This document shows positions 62,174-64,000 of a stretch of 64,000 nucleotides of DNA, piece after piece. Every line of letters starts with the position of its first letter. Positions within the stretch are counted from its first letter, which is position 1. The notes under the pieces were generated by a model that had not been told where the DNA came from, did not search any database, and saw only the letters and a list, made by a program, of their open reading frames with translations. Both the position numbers and the translations under genes were made by a program. Origin of the DNA: Burkholderia cepacia (GTDB taxonomy: Bacteria; Pseudomonadota; Gammaproteobacteria; Burkholderiales; Burkholderiaceae); the NCBI RefSeq assembly GCF_001718835.1, contig NZ_CP013444.1:1178001-1242000 (forward strand), written 5' to 3'.

Positions 62174-62440
62174 CTACAGGTCCGACGGCAGCAGCGTGAC
62201 GCGCTCGCCGTCGAGCGGCAGCGGACACAGCGCGACCGCACGCAGGATCCGCTGCCGGTTCAGCTCGAATGCGAGCAGCAACTGCCGATGGCTCGTGTCC
62301 GCCGCGCCGAGGTGCTCGCGCAGCGTGTCGGGCGTTAGCGCGTAGGCGGCGTAGCCCCATCCGAATCCGAAGGCCGAAAACCAGATTTCCGAATCAGTCG
62401 ACGCCATCGGTGCAGTGAGGTAAATGCTGGGCAAGGGCAT
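62174..62440 (-). CDS. DUF1488-type small protein
   Basis: The 88-residue protein has the DUF1488 pattern: a first beta-strand pair around DSEIWFSAFGFGWGYAAYAL, the TPDTLREHLGA helix, the RQLLLAFELNRQRILRAVAL helix and a terminal RVTLLPSDL. The function of this family is unknown. The ATG at 62440 is used; an internal ATG (MASTDSEIW) is possible. It is convergent with the DUF4880 gene, 10 bases apart. Confidence 0.6.
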   Translation of the reverse strand: MPLPSIYLTAPMASTDSEIWFSAFGFGWGYAAYALTPDTLREHLGAADTSHRQLLLAFELNRQRILRAVALCPLPLDGERVTLLPSDL

Positions 62441-62716
62441 GTCGGAGGTCCGTTGAAGTGTCGCGAATGTGACGGCAGCGTGACGCGACAACACTACCGC
62501 AACGTTGTCGGTTTGGCGATGGATTCGATGCGCGACGATGCCCGCGTCGCAAGAAAGTCTGCGGGTTATGCGAGCCCGCTTCGACCTAGTAAACGAGAGC
62601 GAGGGGCCGTGAAGCGGGACCGGGGGCCGGGCGAGACCGGCCCCCGGATCGCCGCGACCGAGAGAGTGCAACGACAAGGCAAGAGCAGTCAGGGGCCGAG
62701 CCGCGCGCCGGCGGCA

Positions 62717-63544
62717 TCAGCGCGCGGCCGGATCGTCCTGCGCACCGGCGCGTGCGCGTGCCCACGCGGCATCGAGCGGATCGTCCGCGTCGCGCAGCGG
62801 CTCGCGCAGAAACGGAAAGCGTTCGACGAACGGTGCGGATTCTTGCAGGGCCACGATATGGTTGACCATCCAATGCAGCAGTTCGCCGCCGTGCCGGACC
62901 TGTTCCGGGCGCCACTCCGGCATCGTCGAGAACAGCGCGGAGAAGCCGCTCCAGCGCGACGGCCGGTCGTTGTCGCCGGGCCGGAAATAGGTGTTCATCG
63001 CGACGTCGTCCGCGTCGGTCAGCGTGCCGACGAACAACCCGTGCGGCGTCGGCACGCCGATCTGCCGCCAGCCTTCCGCGAGCGCGAGCGAGCGCATCAC
63101 GCGCGCCGCGACGAATGCGATGCGCGTCTCATGTTCGATTTCCGCCAGCGACATCACGCCGTTGCGCTGCATGCAGCGCGCGACCGCGTGCGGCCGGATC
63201 ACGTTCGACGCGAAGCTGCGCAGCACGAGGTCGGGCACCGTCAGTTGCAGCTGGAATTCGCGCAGGCCGTGCTCGGCGCTCATCGTCGCGAAGTTGACGA
63301 ACAACCCTTCGGCATGACCGAGCGCGCCGACGTACGGCTCGAGCCCGAGGCGCGCGAGTTTCGGCGCGATCTGGCGTTCGAGCAGCCGCAGCAGGTTGCG
63401 GCGGTTGCGCGCGCCCGTGTAATCGTCGAGGCCGCGCGTGACCACGTCGCTGATTTCCCAGCGGCGCTCGTCGGCGACGAGCCGCGGGGAGCCGCTCAGG
63501 TCGAACCGGGCGCGGCCATGGGCCACGCGGGGATCTACGTACAT
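62717..63544 (-). CDS. Hypothetical protein, unrecognised
   Basis: I do not recognise this 275-residue protein. It has no signal peptide or membrane segment. Readable segments include ARNRRNLLRLLERQIAPKLA, FVNFATMSAEHGLREFQLQL, VIRPHAVARCMQRNGVMSLA and GVPTPHGLFVGTLTDADDVA, and the composition is that of a folded enzyme-like protein. A start at 63544 (MYVDPRVAHGRARFD) seems reasonable; the open frame extends 46 codons upstream. The 276-base gap to the DUF1488 gene shows no further ORF. Confidence 0.65.
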   Translation of the reverse strand: MYVDPRVAHGRARFDLSGSPRLVADERRWEISDVVTRGLDDYTGARNRRNLLRLLERQIAPKLARLGLEPYVGALGHAEGLFVNFATMSAEHGLREFQLQLTVPDLVLRSFASNVIRPHAVARCMQRNGVMSLAEIEHETRIAFVAARVMRSLALAEGWRQIGVPTPHGLFVGTLTDADDVAMNTYFRPGDNDRPSRWSGFSALFSTMPEWRPEQVRHGGELLHWMVNHIVALQESAPFVERFPFLREPLRDADDPLDAAWARARAGAQDDPAAR

Positions 63545-63708
63545 GCCGGTGCCTCGTGCATCGATTGCGGGTGGACCGCCGCGACGCGACGTCGTCGCGC
63601 GCATCCGGTCGCTCACGATGCTGCGGCGTCGCAAGCGGCGCGTCAAGTGCGGCCGGCCCGAGCGCGTCGCGCATGCGTCCAATCCAACCGAGACGAGGTG
63701 ATCAGGTG

Positions 63709-64000
63709 ATGCGCACGATTGTGGAACGCTTCGTCGAACAGAGCTCGATGACGATCATGACGCGGCTCGTGCTGCAGTGCGCGCTGCACGACGACTGGAT
63801 CGACGGCACGGACGCCGGCACGGACGACGAGCCGGACGGCGACGCGATCCGCGAGACGCTGTTCGCGCTGGCGGTCGACGCGATCGTGGCGATCGCGGCG
63901 CGGCAGCCGGGTTCGCCCCGTGCGCCGCACGCGTTCGACGGCGGCCTGGCAGCCGGATTCGGTCCGGCCGTCGCGGCGCTGCACGACTGCATGAGCCGGC
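63709..64000 (+). CDS. ORF cut by window edge; possible diverged transposase N-terminus
   Basis: Ninety-seven codons are visible from the ATG at 63709 (MRTIVERFVEQSSMTIMTRL) to the window end. The segment FVEQSSMTIMTRLVLQCALH and the later ETLFALAVDAIVAIAARQPG weakly recall the N-terminus of IS4-type transposases (FVE.SP..VM.R..LE, ELLFS..V). Similarity is too weak to be sure. An Asp/Gly-rich insert near residues 33-45 is unusual. Confidence 0.4.
   Translation, partial: MRTIVERFVEQSSMTIMTRLVLQCALHDDWIDGTDAGTDDEPDGDAIRETLFALAVDAIVAIAARQPGSPRAPHAFDGGLAAGFGPAVAALHDCMSR

Noticed and set aside
1..64000. tRNA, rRNA, CRISPR arrays, replication origin
   Set aside because: None could be recognised on either strand by reading; a tRNAscan or Rfam search would be needed to exclude small RNAs.

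Overview
The window is GC-rich, densely coded beta-proteobacterial DNA. The cepI/rsaM/cepR quorum-sensing block places it in Burkholderia, most likely the B. cepacia complex or a close relative. Its mix of accessory functions suggests a secondary chromosome. This assignment rests on recognising protein families from memory; no search was run.

Layout. (1) 1-7.5 kb: a peptide/nickel-type ABC importer operon on the minus strand (binding protein, two permeases, two ATPases, then an M20 hydrolase cut by the window edge), divergent from a LysR regulator. (2) 7.5-15.9 kb: a decayed, mobile-looking zone. It holds a broken acdR-acdS (ACC deaminase) pair cut by an IS3-type remnant, an intact three-gene set (ribbon-helix-helix protein, PHP-ATPase of TrlF type, Schlafen/AlbA_2-type protein), a Wadjet remnant (jetA intact, jetB truncated, jetC and jetD absent) and a 5'-truncated GNAT gene. 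(3) 15.9-19.6 kb: a VOC protein, squalene-hopene cyclase (hopanoids), a TetR regulator and a small membrane protein. (4) 19.7-22.6 kb: a gene downstream of cepI, then cepI, rsaM and divergent cepR, with a recognisable cep box. (5) 22.7-32.2 kb: an MgtC-type protein, a YtcA/HlyD/FUSC/outer-membrane efflux operon, a metallophosphoesterase, a nitroreductase and an AlkB-type dioxygenase.

(6) 32.3-62.2 kb is the most unusual part. It starts with a 296-bp nested, cloverleaf-like palindrome. Next come two type II secretion pseudopilin genes (gspI, gspJ), three tandem paralogous TPR-glycosyltransferase genes (about 750 residues each), a 4267-residue filamentous-haemagglutinin-type exoprotein with no TpsB transporter beside it, and two tandem PstS-like secreted binding proteins with no permease. 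Then follow gspF and gspH, and a surface-signalling cassette (STN/TonB-C protein, FecI-type sigma, FecR) with no TonB-dependent receptor. A motif AATGGTCCGTA recurs in both orientations in the non-coding gaps of this cluster, and I noticed it nowhere else in the window. I infer that the cluster makes, glycosylates and exports a giant surface protein through a split type II-like system under shared control. That is a hypothesis, not something the sequence proves. (7) 62.2-64 kb: a DUF1488-type protein, an unrecognised protein and an ORF running off the right edge. No tRNA, rRNA or CRISPR array was seen.
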